Of a stretch of DNA of 64,000 bases, positions 34,095-45,572 are shown in pieces. Under the pieces are notes generated by a model, which had not been told where the DNA came from, ran no database searches, and saw only the letters and a program-made list of their open reading frames with translations. Numbering within the stretch: position 1 is the first letter of the stretch; every line of letters starts with the position of its first letter. A program made the translations under genes and the position numbers. The stretch lies in assembly GCA_037693485.1 (NCBI GenBank), contig CM075351.1, positions 16,115,001-16,179,000 of the forward strand, written 5' to 3'. Source of the stretch: Kitagawia praeruptora. Lineage: Eukaryota > Streptophyta > Magnoliopsida > Apiales > Apiaceae.

Positions 34095-36368
34095 ATGTCG
34101 ACAAGCAAGTATGAAAGCATTAAAATTCCAATTCTCAAGAAGACTGAGTATCCAACCTGGAAAGTGAAAATGTTGATGTATCTGGAAGCAACTGATCCTG
34201 ACTATCTTGACAGGATCAATGATGGACCATTTCTTACAACAAAACTAGTTGCAAGAACAGAGACTGTTGCTGAACACTGTGTCATTAAGGCAAAGAGTGA
34301 ATGGACGACAGAAGAAAAGGTTCAAGTACTCAAAGATGCAAAGGTAAAGAATATTTTGCATAACAGTCTTGATAATGTCATGTCTAACAGGGTAATAGCA
34401 TGCAAGACTGCAAAGGAAATTTGGGATACTTTGGAAACTCAATGTCAAGGTACTGAATCTATCAAAAGAAACAGAAGGGCTCTGTTGATTCAGGAGTATG
34501 AGCAATTCGATGCTAAATCTGATGAAAGCCTTACTGATATGTATGATAGATTCTTGACTTTACTGAACAATCTATCACTGGTTGGCAAAGAGTATGATCC
34601 AGAGGATACTCAAGCTTCAATCATAAGGCATCAATATGATTTGAAGATGCTGTCTCTTGATGAAGTCTATGGGATGCTAAGAACTCATGATCTTGAGGTT
34701 CAACAGAGGAAGAACAAGAAAAATGTCAAAGCAAAAGCTGTTGCTTTGAATGTTGAATCAAAATCAAAGGGAAAAGCTGAGGAGGTTTTTAACCGAAAGA
34801 GTAGAGTGGAAGAGTCAATTCCTGATGACTCATCATCAGATACTGATACTGAGTCTGATCCTGATACTGATGATGACTCTAATGATTCTGATATGATGGA
34901 AATGGTTGCTATGATAGTCAAGGGCTTCAAAAAGATGAAGTTCAGAAAGGCTAGGAAGCAAGGGAAATTCCAGAAGAAAACCTTCAATGCTGACAAAGAC
35001 AGGTACAAGAAGAAAGAAGGCAAAAGCAGCAAGTTTGACAAGTCAAAAATCAGATGCTATAACTGTGATGGAATGGGTCATTTTGCAACTGAGTGCAAGA
35101 AGACCAAAACCAAAGCTCTCATTTCTTCAAGCAAGGATTGGATGGACTCATCATCTGACTCTGAAGAAGAAAAAGTGAATTATGCTTTGATGGCTAAAAC
35201 TGATGAGACTTCTGCTGGTGAAAATAAGGTATCTGAAGTTTTATTTGATTTTGATACTAATAATGTTTCTGAGCTAAGATCTTTCTTAAAATCTCTGCAT
35301 ATTAGTTTTAGGAGTCAATCTCTTGAAAATACAAGAATAAAATCTGAAATGGCAGAGGTTGTTAAGAGAAATGATCATTTAGAAGCTGAGTTAATTTTCT
35401 TGCATGAAGTTCAAGCAGAATGTGATAATGCTAAACACATGAAACTTGAAACGGAGTTTAAATGTAATGAACTTGAGAGGCAACTTAAAGATGCTAATGA
35501 AAAACTCAGAACCTGGACACATTCTGGTACAAAAACTCATGAAATTATTTCTGATAAAAACTGGAAAGAGTGTCTAGGGTATAAGCCAGAAAATGAGAAA
35601 AAGGACAAAGGAAAGGTTGTTTCATCTAACCCTGGAAGAGTTATAGTTGATGACTCAACAAATCCAAAAACCTACAGATATGTTACAGACAGTACTAAAA
35701 CCAAATTTAAACCAGTTAATTATGTGTATCCAGAGATTCCCAAATCTACTTCAGAAGAGGGATCTACTTCTACACATCATTCTGAGTCTAGAACTGTCAA
35801 AAACAAGAATGTAGGTCTTTTGTCCAAGAAGCAATTAAGGGATAGAATCTGTGAGGTAACAGATAGGAAGAGAGTTCCAACTGTCAAAAGGAACAGGAAT
35901 GGTAAAGTTGGAATAAACAAGGAAAATAATTATAAGTATATTCCAAATGCACCAAGAAAAGCATGCTTTAACTGTGGTAATTCTAATCATCTTGCTATTG
36001 ATTGTAGGAGGAGTAAAAAGAAGCCAACTATAGTTCCTAAGTCTGACATTAGGAATAAATCAGTATTCTATAAACCACAGAATCCTTGTTTCCATTGTGG
36101 CAGTAAATGGCATTCTATTTATACATGTGAAGAATACCATAATTTGTACTATAATTATTATGAGCCTTTGCCTAAGTTCAATAAAAGTGCAAATTTTGGA
36201 AAAACAAAGAACTTGAATACTAATCATGCATCTGTCAAGATAAATACTAATTCTGATGGAGTTAATTCTGATGAAAATGTCTTTACAAGAAAATCTTCTA
36301 CTGATAAAGATGTTAAATTGCATGAAAAGAGAACCCAACAAGTGTGGGTTCTTAAAAATTCTAACTGA
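34095..36368 (+). CDS. gag: CopH gag protein, intact (757 aa)
   Basis: ATG at 34095, 50 bases after the LTR. Residues 1-220 form the copia gag domain (PILKKTEYPTWKVKMLMYLE). Acidic Ser/Asp-rich tracts follow at about 245-275. Three CCHC-type knuckles follow: CYNCDGMGHFATEC (about nt 35055), CFNCGNSNHLAIDC (about 35964) and CFHCGSKWHSIYTC (about 36088). Between them is a coiled-coil-like segment (residues about 395-490). Knuckles bind RNA, and the domain assembles virus-like particles in the cytoplasm. Much longer than typical copia gag (about 300 aa), as in SIRE-like elements. It ends QVWVLKNSN stop. The pol frame that follows is offset by -1 and closed by TGA at 36383-36385. Confidence 0.85.
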   Translation: MSTSKYESIKIPILKKTEYPTWKVKMLMYLEATDPDYLDRINDGPFLTTKLVARTETVAEHCVIKAKSEWTTEEKVQVLKDAKVKNILHNSLDNVMSNRVIACKTAKEIWDTLETQCQGTESIKRNRRALLIQEYEQFDAKSDESLTDMYDRFLTLLNNLSLVGKEYDPEDTQASIIRHQYDLKMLSLDEVYGMLRTHDLEVQQRKNKKNVKAKAVALNVESKSKGKAEEVFNRKSRVEESIPDDSSSDTDTESDPDTDDDSNDSDMMEMVAMIVKGFKKMKFRKARKQGKFQKKTFNADKDRYKKKEGKSSKFDKSKIRCYNCDGMGHFATECKKTKTKALISSSKDWMDSSSDSEEEKVNYALMAKTDETSAGENKVSEVLFDFDTNNVSELRSFLKSLHISFRSQSLENTRIKSEMAEVVKRNDHLEAELIFLHEVQAECDNAKHMKLETEFKCNELERQLKDANEKLRTWTHSGTKTHEIISDKNWKECLGYKPENEKKDKGKVVSSNPGRVIVDDSTNPKTYRYVTDSTKTKFKPVNYVYPEIPKSTSEEGSTSTHHSESRTVKNKNVGLLSKKQLRDRICEVTDRKRVPTVKRNRNGKVGINKENNYKYIPNAPRKACFNCGNSNHLAIDCRRSKKKPTIVPKSDIRNKSVFYKPQNPCFHCGSKWHSIYTCEEYHNLYYNYYEPLPKFNKSANFGKTKNLNTNHASVKINTNSDGVNSDENVFTRKSSTDKDVKLHEKRTQQVWVLKNSN

Positions 36369-36391
36369 GTTCTTTGTGATTCTGATTGCAG

Positions 36392-38473
36392 GGTAAAAAG
36401 AAAAATGTGTTAGTCATGGATAGTGGATGTTCTGTGCACATGACTGGAGACAAAACCTTGCTATCAGAATTTGAGGAAAAGGCTGGCCCAACTGTGTCTT
36501 ATGGAGATGGCAACATTGGACAAACTTTGGGATATGGCAGCATTGTAATTGGAAATGTCATCATTGAGAAAGTAGCTCTGGTGAAAGGACTAAAGCACAA
36601 TCTGTTGAGTGTTAGTCAGATCACAGACAGAGGTTATCGTGTCAACTTTAATGATACTCATTTTGAAGTTATTAGCAAATCTTCAGGAAAGATTGCATTA
36701 ACAGGTCAAAGACATGGTAACATTTATGAAGCCAACATTCACACTAATACTGAAAATCCAACTACATGCCTCATCAGTAAGGCATCTGTAGATGAAAGTT
36801 GGAATTGGCATAAGAAGCTTTCTCATCTCAACTTCAACAATATAAATGAGTTGGTTAAGAAAGACTTGGTGAGAGGATTACCAAAGGCTCTATATACTCC
36901 TGATGGACTCTGTGATGCTTGTCAGAAGGCTAAACAGAGAAGGACATCATTCAAGAGTAAATCTGAATCCTCAATTGATGAACCATATCACATGCTACAC
37001 CTCGACTTGTTTGGACCAGTGAATATTATGTCCATCAGTAAGAAAAGGTATACTCTAGTCATTGTTGATGAATATACTAGATTTACCTGGGTTTATTTTC
37101 TTCACAGAAAAGATGAAACTGCTGAAATACTGCTGGACCATGTTAGACTTATTGAAACTGGCACGGAATACAAAGTCAAGATTCTGAGAAGTGATAATGG
37201 GACTGAATTCAAGAATTCAGCAATGGAAGAGTTCTGCAAATACAAAGGAATAGTTCAACAATTCTCTGCTCCTGGCACTCCTCAGCAAAATGGAGCAGTT
37301 GAAAGAAAGAACAGAACTCTTATTGAAGCTGGTAGAACTATGTTGGAAGAAGCTAAACTACCTACATATTTCTGGGCAGAAGCAGTCAACACAGCTTGTT
37401 ACACTCAAAATATTACACTAATCAACAGTCATGGTGTAACTCCTTATCAGATGATTAAGGAAAAGAAGCCAAGTTTGAAGCATCTACATGTGTTTGGCTG
37501 CAAGTGCTTTGTTCTAAGACCTCATCCAGAACAGCTAGGAAAATTTGAGACAAAAGCTGATGAGGCCATCTTTATTGGCTATCCAACAACAAGAGCCTTT
37601 AAAGTCTACAATCTAAGAACAAAGACAGTCATGGAGTCTATTAATGTATCTTTTGATGATAGAAAGCTAACATGAATAAAAGAAGACTCTCATGACAGTT
37701 TGACTTTTGCAAATGAAGCTACCAACAATCCTGATGAAGTCACGTCAGATACTGATATTCTGTCAGATCCTGACGATCGATCAATTCCTGATCAAACACC
37801 TGTTACTGATGATGACTCAAATAATGCAAATGTTGAGGGGGAGCAAGAGCGAGACATCACTAGTGCTGATACAACTCAAACATCAAGTAGAGATTCATCA
37901 GAAACAGACTCAAGTGACAATCAAGATAGTATATCAGAAAGAGATAGCACTATCTCAGGGGGAGCTTCTAGCAACTCTAGTTCTTTTGAAGAAAACACCA
38001 ATCCAGGGGGAGCATCCAGTTCAAGAAATGACTTACCATCAGCAAGGAAATGGACAAAAAGTCATACTCCTGATTTAATCATTGGGAATCCTGAAGCAGG
38101 TGTTAAGACAAGAAGTGCAACTCAAAATGAATGTTTATATAATAACTTTCTGTCAAAGGAGGAGCCCAAGAAAGTTGAAGATGCACTTAAGGATGCTGAT
38201 TGGGTGACAGCTATGCAAGAAGAACTGAATGAGTTTGAAAGAAATGAAGTCTGGAAACTTGTACCAAGACCCAAAGGAAGGTCTATTGTAGGTACAAAGT
38301 GGGTATTCAGAAATAAGACTGATTCAGATGGCACAATTGTGAGAAATAAAGCAAGACTAGTAGCAAAGGGGTATTCTCAATAGGAAGGAATAGATTATGA
38401 TGAGACTTTTGCTCCTGTTGCAAGACTGGAGGCCATCAGAATTTTTCTGGCATATGCAGCCCACAAGAAATTC
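36392..38473 (+). pseudogene. CopH protease, integrase and truncated RT
   Basis: Pol starts at GGT following CAG (36389-36391). Protease site VMDSGCSVHMTGD. Integrase zinc domain (HKKLSHLNFNN...CDACQKAK) and DDE residues in HLDLFGPV, LRSDNGTEF and PQQNGAVERKNR. TGA at 37673-37675 ends the first frame; the same frame continues at 37676-38383 through a Ser/Asp-rich linker with three GGGGGAG motifs into RT (WVTAMQEELNEFERNEVWKL...NKARLVAKGYSQ). TAG at 38381-38383, then RT continues to about 38473 (AYAAHKKF) and stops being RT. The catalytic YVDD box and the whole RNase H are absent. Confidence 0.88.
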
Positions 38474-38484
38474 AGAGGACTACT

Positions 38485-41400
38485 GTGTCATCTTTGAGAG
38501 GATCCAGCCCACAAGAACCTGAACTTCAAAGGAGTTCAGAAGCTATTGCAGATCCAGTCACACAAGAACCACCTACTCATAGTGTAGGTGCAGACATTTC
38601 TGAAGGAATAGTCCCACAAGAACCATCTTCTCAAAGGGAAGGTGAAGACAAGAATATTCCTGCCCCCACAAGAACTATCTTCTCAAAGTGAAGATGCTGG
38701 CAAACTTACATCAGCAGGGGAGTTTCCTGACAATGCTCAAGGGGCTTCTGAAATTGAAATTGAACTTGCAAGAAGTCTGGCAGAAAAAGCTGCTCATGAT
38801 TTGCACATTGCTGAATGTGATAGAGTGATTGTTGACACTGCATTTGAGGGAAGTACACAAGAACCTTTGACTCAAAGTGTTGAAGAAGCTTCAAAACCTC
38901 AGACTACACAAGAACCATCAGTAGCAAATACTGATGCAAGTCATGCTATAGTTGCAGTGGTCAATCCTGATGAAAGTACTACTGATCTACTTATTCCATT
39001 GCTTATTGAGCCAATTTCAGTAAGGCCAATGGATTCTTTAACTACTTCATCAGGTAACATCTCTTTCTCTACTTCATTTACTACTGATAGTATGATTACA
39101 GATAGACCTGATAAAAGGGATACCTCTATTTGTATGACTTCAGACCACTCTTCTCAGCCACCTCTTATTTCTTCACATTTAATGAGCCAGAACCTTTCTT
39201 GTGAGATTGAGAGTGAACATTTAGAGAAAAAGAAGAGTGATGAGAGGCAGTCTCCTGAACTGGCAAAAGGAGAGGTAGAAAAGAGTGAGAAGTTATTAAC
39301 TTCTAGTGAGGTAGAAGTTGCTATTGAAAGTAACTTAGGTAACATTGTGAGAAGTGATGAGATCACTTTAAAAGAAAAGAGAGATTTAGAAAATGTTACT
39401 AATTTGTCTGCAGGTCATCAGGATTCACCAGCTGTATCTACTGGTGTTTTGAAAATGAAAGGTGTTATGCTTCCTGATGACAATATTGAAGATAAACTTC
39501 CTGAGGCTGGTTGTGGCTCAGATGATGATGATGATGATGATGATGATGATCATGCTGATCTTGAAACAAAGCAAATGCAGGCAGCTATAAAAGCAAGTCT
39601 CCAATCTACTTATGGGTCTTCAAGTAGATACATGCAGTCAATGACTCAAGAAGAATTCAGAGGGGAGTATAGTTCACTTCTTCCTCCTGATACTCGAGCT
39701 GCAAGGGGACATGAATGGGATACAGAATGGAATGAACCGACTGCTGAGATGAATTTTCAAAATGCTCTTTTTCATTCTGGTCATATTGCTACGCGGATGC
39801 TGACACCTGAACTTAAGGCTCTTCTCAAAACCAATGCTCTTCTAGCAAAGGGATTGAAGAGTGAGATTGACTCTATGAAGGCTGTAACAGATAAATTTCA
39901 AGCGGGTATTCAAACATCTGTTTCTATATCTGCTACTGCTTCTCAAGCACGCCTGCTTGCAGATGATATTAAAGCTCTTGACAAGAGATTGGATTCTAGA
40001 ATGACTGTCTTGGAATCAAAAGTTGATACTATTGATGAAACCCTCAAGCTTATATTGTCTTTCTTCATTCAGGACGATACTGATGTCAAAAAGGGGGAGA
40101 AGATAGTCAAAACAAAATGTTCACCTGATCCAGTTGTACAAAAGGATGATGATAATTCTGGAAATGATGGTGGTGCTAAGTCACATCATAAAGTTGAAAC
40201 CTCTGATGCTGCTTTAGTGACAAAGAGAACGAATACTCAAACTAAGCAGTCAACTCATGTTTCTGAATCTGGAAAGAAGACAGTGACAATAATGATGCAA
40301 TCTCAGAATCCAAAAGAAGAACAGTTTGTGACACCTGGTCAAACTCTGTCAACCATTCCTGAGGATGATGTGTATGTGGAACAGGATGAAGATGCTGCTA
40401 ATCTGTTTCATGAACTTGACACTAGGGATGGTCGTGTTCTTAAATTATTTCATAAAGACAAAATAGTTCAACAGTATCATGCTGAGAAAGCACTTGTCTT
40501 ATCTACTGAAGAAAATCCAAACATGACTACTGATGAGTTCTTAGAAGAACAGAACAGGATCTTTGAAGAGTTTGCAAAACAGAATAAAGCTCCTGCTGCA
40601 AGAAGAGGAAGAGGTAGAGGAGGAAGATACAGAAGTAGAGGAAGATTATCTGCTCAAACAAGTACAAGGCAAACAAGATCTAGTGGAGTCAAATTGAAAG
40701 ATGTTTCTGAAAATGAAAAGAAGAAAACTCCACTATCTCTTGCATCAACTCCAGACAACAGATTCAATGCTCCTGAAGAAATTGAAGAGGAGATATTGTC
40801 TTTGAAAAGGAAGAAGGTAGCTGTTCAATCTACTGCATCTAATGAGAAGTCAGTCGTTGATTCAATTTCTGATGTTGTTTCTGATTCTGAAGAGGCTGAA
40901 ATTTTAAAAGAACTTAAGATTATGATTCTTAAGGTTGTGGTTGAATTTCACAATATGGAAGTTTTTGAAGATACATTGGAGTATGAACAAGAAAACTTCA
41001 GTAGATTTGAGAGAGAAAGTGAAATCAGAGCTAAAGCCATAAAAGCAGAGAAGATAACAACCATAGATTACTTAAAAAATGTTCATAGATCAGACAGGAA
41101 GTTATGGTATGATAGAGATAGATCTGTTCCTGAACATCAGCAGGATTATCCAACTAATGAGAAGAAGAAGAGTAAGAAAAAGGAGGAGGATAAGGTTGAT
41201 TATAGGAAATCAGTTGTGTTCATATCAGCTGGATTGATAAAAGAGTCTTCTTTGATCAATGAATTTCTGATTGTTAAAACAGAGTCTACTACATTTATTG
41301 CTGAAAATCCACCAAAATGGGTGAGTATGCAATCTGGTTTGAGAGGATGGGAACCTGGCACAAGAGGAGGAATTGGATATAGTCATGCACTGGTTATTTT

Positions 41401-42082
41401 CATTGCACAAACTGATCAATATGCTCTAGTTGACAAGATTGGAGATGAGTTAACTGTAGATCATCTTTGGAAACTTGAAGCTGTTACTATCATTGCTGAT
41501 TGTCATGCTGATGCAAAGAAAATAGAGAAGTTGGTGTACTTCATGAAAGATGGAAGTGTGAAGAAGATTCCTATTCATGAATTGTTGTGTAAATCTGCAA
41601 AAGAACTGAAATATGTTCTGTATCTTCTCAGAAGTAAAAGAATAAATGTTAGTGAAAGAGAAGTTTATCAAAATTGGTGTGTCATGATTTACATGAAGAT
41701 TAGACAGAGATTCATGGATGGAGGAACAAGGTATGATGGCAATTATATTCCCATGTACTTAAATTTAAGAGATATAGAGGTTGAAATGAAGAAAGGTACA
41801 GCTGTTAAAGAAGTGTATCTAGGCATGGAACAACTGTCTCTAAATCCAGATGGGAAGGAAATTGCTTATGTGTTGCTAGGTGACTTAGATCTTCCGAGAA
41901 ACTCAATTCAGAATATCAGGGCAGCTATTTATCAGATTAATGAGGAAGATGAAGAACTCAAAAATCTAAAGAAGAAACTGATTCAAATTCTTGAAAGCAA
42001 GGAAGAAGAATTGTTATCTGAATTCTTGAGACTGAATCTGTTTTATCAAAGAATTTCTGAAACTGTTCCTGATGATTTTTAG
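38485..42082 (+). pseudogene. CopH extra ORF after pol (over 1,100 aa, unknown function), one frameshift near its start
   Basis: The main frame runs 38642-42082 (1146 codons; the GTG opening is not a real start). A short frame at 38485-38691 carries the same PQEPxxQ repeats. A C run near 38665 is where the two frames part, so one base there separates them. Composition: PQEP/TQEP repeats at the N-terminus, an Asp run (residues about 293-303) followed by MQAAIKASLQ (UIM-like), a helical segment (about 395-470), an Arg/Gly box RGRGRGGRYRSRGR (about 655-668), a Lys-rich KKKSKKKEED (about 840), then a folded-looking C-terminal third with no low complexity. No signal peptide or membrane span is apparent, so I would not call it an envelope. 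It sits where SIRE-like copias carry their third ORF. Confidence 0.7.
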
Positions 42083-42150
42083 AAGGTATTTTGTTTTGAG
42101 TTTTTGACATCTTGAATCAAGGAATTTGTGCTTTGTTTTATAAAGAACAA

Positions 42151-42162
42151 ATTGGGGGAGAT
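42151..42162 (+). promoter_or_regulatory. CopH polypurine tract
   Basis: ATTGGGGGAGAT abutting the 3' LTR; primer for plus-strand DNA synthesis. Confidence 0.85.
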
Positions 42163-42659
42163 TGTTAGATATTGATTCAAGAGATGATCAGGATCTGGGC
42201 ATTACTGATCAGATACTGATGCTGACGTCATCAGGAATACAACGTCAGTATTGGATTATCAGGATTAGAAGCTGGTCAGTATTTGATGAAGATTCTCATC
42301 GACCAGAGATCAAGGAAGATTGATATGTCGGTTCCTAATTTGTAGGAATGCAGCTATCATACAAGATATGCATTCAGAGATATATGTAATTGATTTAGAA
42401 TATCTTGTAATTGATAGTGCAACTGTGTACACTATATAAACACAGTTTAGGTTTTACATTATGTAATCGCTTACACGAGTTATATTGTAACCTAGCAGCT
42501 CTTAAGAACATAAGAATTTCTTAAGAGAGTTTTGTAACAGTTTTATATCAGAGTTAATAAAGCTGTTATTGATTCATACTTGTGTTATTTGTTTTAAGTC
42601 GAAAATCTTATACAATTGTATTCAACCCCGCTTCTACAATTGTTATTTACTGGGCAACA
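42163..42659 (+). repeat. CopH 3' LTR (497 bp)
   Basis: Same length as the 5' LTR, five substitutions, followed by GAACA (TSD). Confidence 0.95.
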
Positions 42660-42664
42660 GAACA

Positions 42665-44126
42665 TAACCGAAGCACTTCAAGATGAGAATTGGATTGTGG
42701 AAATGCAAGAAGAACTCAACCAATTTGAAAGATGTGATGTTTGGGAACTTGTAGAACCACCAAAGGATGTATCAATCATTGGCACTAAATGGGTTTTCAA
42801 GAACAAAGTTGATGAGTTTGGTACAATCATTCGAAATAAAGCAAGACTTGTAGGTCAAGGTTACAATCAACAAGAAGGGATCGACTTCGATGAAACCTAT
42901 GCTCCTGTAGCAAGGTTGGAATCAATTAGAATGTTGTTATCATTTGCATGCTTCAAGAAGATAAAGCTTTATCAAATGGACGTCAAGAGCGCATTCCTAA
43001 ATGGGGTGCTAAAAGAAGAAGTATACGTTAAACAACCTCCTTGATTCGAAAGTGAGGAGTTTCCAAATCATGTTTACAAGCTGAAAAAGGCCTTGTATGG
43101 ACTACGGCAAGCTCCTAGATCATGGTATGAAAGATTAAGTGAATTCTTAATCAAACATGGCTTCATTCGAGGTAATATTGATCCTACTTTGTTTACCATG
43201 CTTAAAGGTAAAGATTTATTAGTTATTCAAGTTTATGTAGATGATATTATCTTTGGATCAACTAATAATTCTATGTGCAAGTGGTTTTCGAAATGCATGC
43301 ATAATGAATTTGACATGAGCATGATGGGTGAGCTAAATTACTTCTTGGGTCTCCAAATTAAACAAACCTCAGCTGGAATATATGTTCATCAGACCAAATA
43401 TATCAAGAATCTACTCACTAAATTTGGTTTTGAGAACTTAAAGGCAAAATCAACACCAATGACTCCAATCAGCAAGCTGAATTCTGATGAAACAGGTATT
43501 AGTGTTGATATTCGAAAATACAGAGGTATGATTGGTAGTTTACTATATCTTACTGCATCTAGACCTGATATCATGTATAGTGTATGTGTTTGTGCTCGTT
43601 TTCAAGCTAATCCCAAAGAATCTCACTTAATGCTATCAAACCAATATTCAAATATTTAAGTGGTACTCAAAATCTTGGATTATTTTATCCTATTACAAAT
43701 ACATTTGATCTTGTGGGATATAGTGATGCAGATTATGCAGGTAGTCAAACTGATCGTAAAAGCACAAGTGGTGTCGGAACATTTTTAGGACAAAGCTTAG
43801 TCTCTTGGCAAAGCAAGAAGCAAACCTCTATTGCTCTCTCCACTGCAGAAGGAGAATATTTGGCTGCGGGTAGTTGTTGCACTCAACTACTTTGGATGAG
43901 GCAAACATTAAGAGATTATGGAATCAAATGTGGCAAAACTCCAATTCATTGTGATAGTACAAGTGCCATCAACATATCAAAGAATCCAGTAAATCACTCG
44001 AGAACAAAGCACATCGATGTCCGTCATCATTTCCTAAGAGATAATGTTGCTAAGGGAAATGTTGAACTTATCTTCGTGCCAACCGAATATCAGCTCGCTG
44101 ATATATTCACTAAGCCTCTTGCATAA
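42665..44126 (+). pseudogene. CopC reverse transcriptase and RNase H
   Basis: Continues the CopC pol after CopH. RT: WIVEMQEELNQFERCDVWEL, NKARLVGQGYNQQEGIDFDE, YQMDVKSAFLNG (catalytic Asp), TGA at 43042-43044, then YGLRQAPRSWYERL and the catalytic box YVDDIIFGST (about 43225-43255), ending near GSLLYLTASRPDIM. A frameshift near 43640 moves to RNase H (43713-44126) with SDADYAGS..RKSTSG, IALSTAEGEY, HCDSTSAI and the usual pol end ADIFTKPLA. Domains complete, but reading broken at least twice. Confidence 0.9.
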
Positions 44127-44644
44127 GAAAGATTTATTGTTCTAAGAAGAGAATTAGGCATGTGTGAAGTGGAAACAGCAAGCTGAATTGGAAAACGGCA
44201 AGCTGAAATGGGTAACATCGATTTTTGTTGCTCTAATATTTTTTATGCCTTCCAGTTAAATACATGATAACAAGCTATTATTTATTGTTGTATTCTACCA
44301 ATGTGATTATGTGTTCACCACTTTGTTTTTATTGCACTTATGCCATTATTTACTCCTTTTTAATGATTAAGGGGGAGAAAACTTTTGGGAACTTTTGGGG
44401 TTAAGTTAAATTGTGTTATAATTCTCTGACTGCTATGCTATAATGCTGCTGATTAAGTTAAGTGTTGTTGGATTGTCTAAAATTGCTCAAATATGCCATG
44501 TCTATACGAATGTTTTAGATGCATGAACTTAGGGGGAGAAAACTATTTTCTCTTATTTATAATGTCTATACAGGGAAGCATATGTTGAGGGGGAGAAATT
44601 CCCTCCCAAAAATATATGTTGTTAATCATCAAAAAGGGGGAGAT
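44127..44644 (+). promoter_or_regulatory. CopC 3' untranslated part with repeated PPT-like motifs
   Basis: GGGGGAG at 44371, 44532, 44589 and 44636. The last one, AAAAAGGGGGAGAT, abuts the LTR and is the functional-position polypurine tract. Two CAGCAAGCTG-type motifs lie at 44176-44205. No gene. Confidence 0.75.
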
Positions 44645-45515
44645 TGAAAGCCCATTTGATTTTGATGGTTAATTGTTTACATATATTTTGCTATACTAAC
44701 ATGCTGTAACAGGACATTCAGCAAGCTGTTTCTGGAAATAGTGACACAGGAGCTATACGAAATCAGCAAGCTGATTTGACATTCAGCAAGCTGTTTCTGG
44801 GAATACAGTAACTGTCAAGAAAGGTCCAGAAATACAAAGAGCTGTTAATTATGTTTATTTGACATTCAGCAAGATGTTTCAGGAAATTATCAACACAGGA
44901 GTTATACGAAATCAGCAAGCTGATTTCAACTTTCAGCATGCTGTTATGACATTCAGCAAGCCGTTTCTGGGAATGCAGAAACTGTTAAGAACGTCCAGAA
45001 ATACAAAGAGCTGCTATTTAGATTTAAATGTAAGGACTCTTACATATATATATTACATGTATAATATATATTCTAAAGAGCTCAGAATCACCACAAACAA
45101 AACACTCAAGCATGGAGATACACTAAACAATGTTATATGACATGTCTCCATCCAAACACATTGACTTTCACAAAACACTCCCACGTTTTTCAGCACACCA
45201 ACTAAGACTTCTCTGCATGGGAATCATTCTTGAAACACAATCCCACGATTTCAGCACACCTACTTAGATTTCTTTGAATGAGAATTTCTTCACATCTGAA
45301 AATCAACCAACGGCTCCTTCTTGAACATATCCGAACGTTGGACCTTGATATATATATATATACATCTCTTGTATAAACGAAATAGACACAGAAACGTAAA
45401 CACACTCTCTTGAATATTCATCAAATCGTTTTATACTTTCAGTCACCTCAAAACAGTTGTTTAACATTGCCATATTCACAAACAACACACACAAGCTCTA
45501 AAGATATATTACACG

Positions 45516-45572
<57 letters not shown>

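Larger units (their letters stand above)
33544..42664 (+). mobile_element. CopH: young copia element lacking RT, with large extra ORF, TSD GAACA
   Basis: Element 33549-42659 (9111 bp), GAACA at 33544-33548 and 42660-42664. Both LTRs are 497 bp and differ at five positions by my direct comparison. PBS is at 34048-34059; PPT ATTGGGGGAGAT ends at 42162. Gag is uninterrupted. Protease and integrase are present. RT is cut off after its first few dozen residues and joined to a different, long downstream ORF. It must have relied on RT supplied elsewhere unless the RT loss came after insertion. Confidence 0.93.

Noticed and set aside
36366..36391. Programmed -1 frameshift between gag and pol as a common mechanism
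   Set aside because: The pol frame is closed by TGA just upstream of its start in CopH and by TAG in CopC, and no classical slippery heptamer is evident, although a short overlap exists in CopG (62012-62051).
38642..42082. Naming the large CopH ORF an envelope gene
   Set aside because: Position after pol fits the so-called env-like ORFs of SIRE-type elements, but I see no signal peptide, membrane span or other envelope feature.
45202..45494. Minus-strand frames repeated at 28569-28871
   Set aside because: They occur because the two CopC LTRs are copies; no coding signature.
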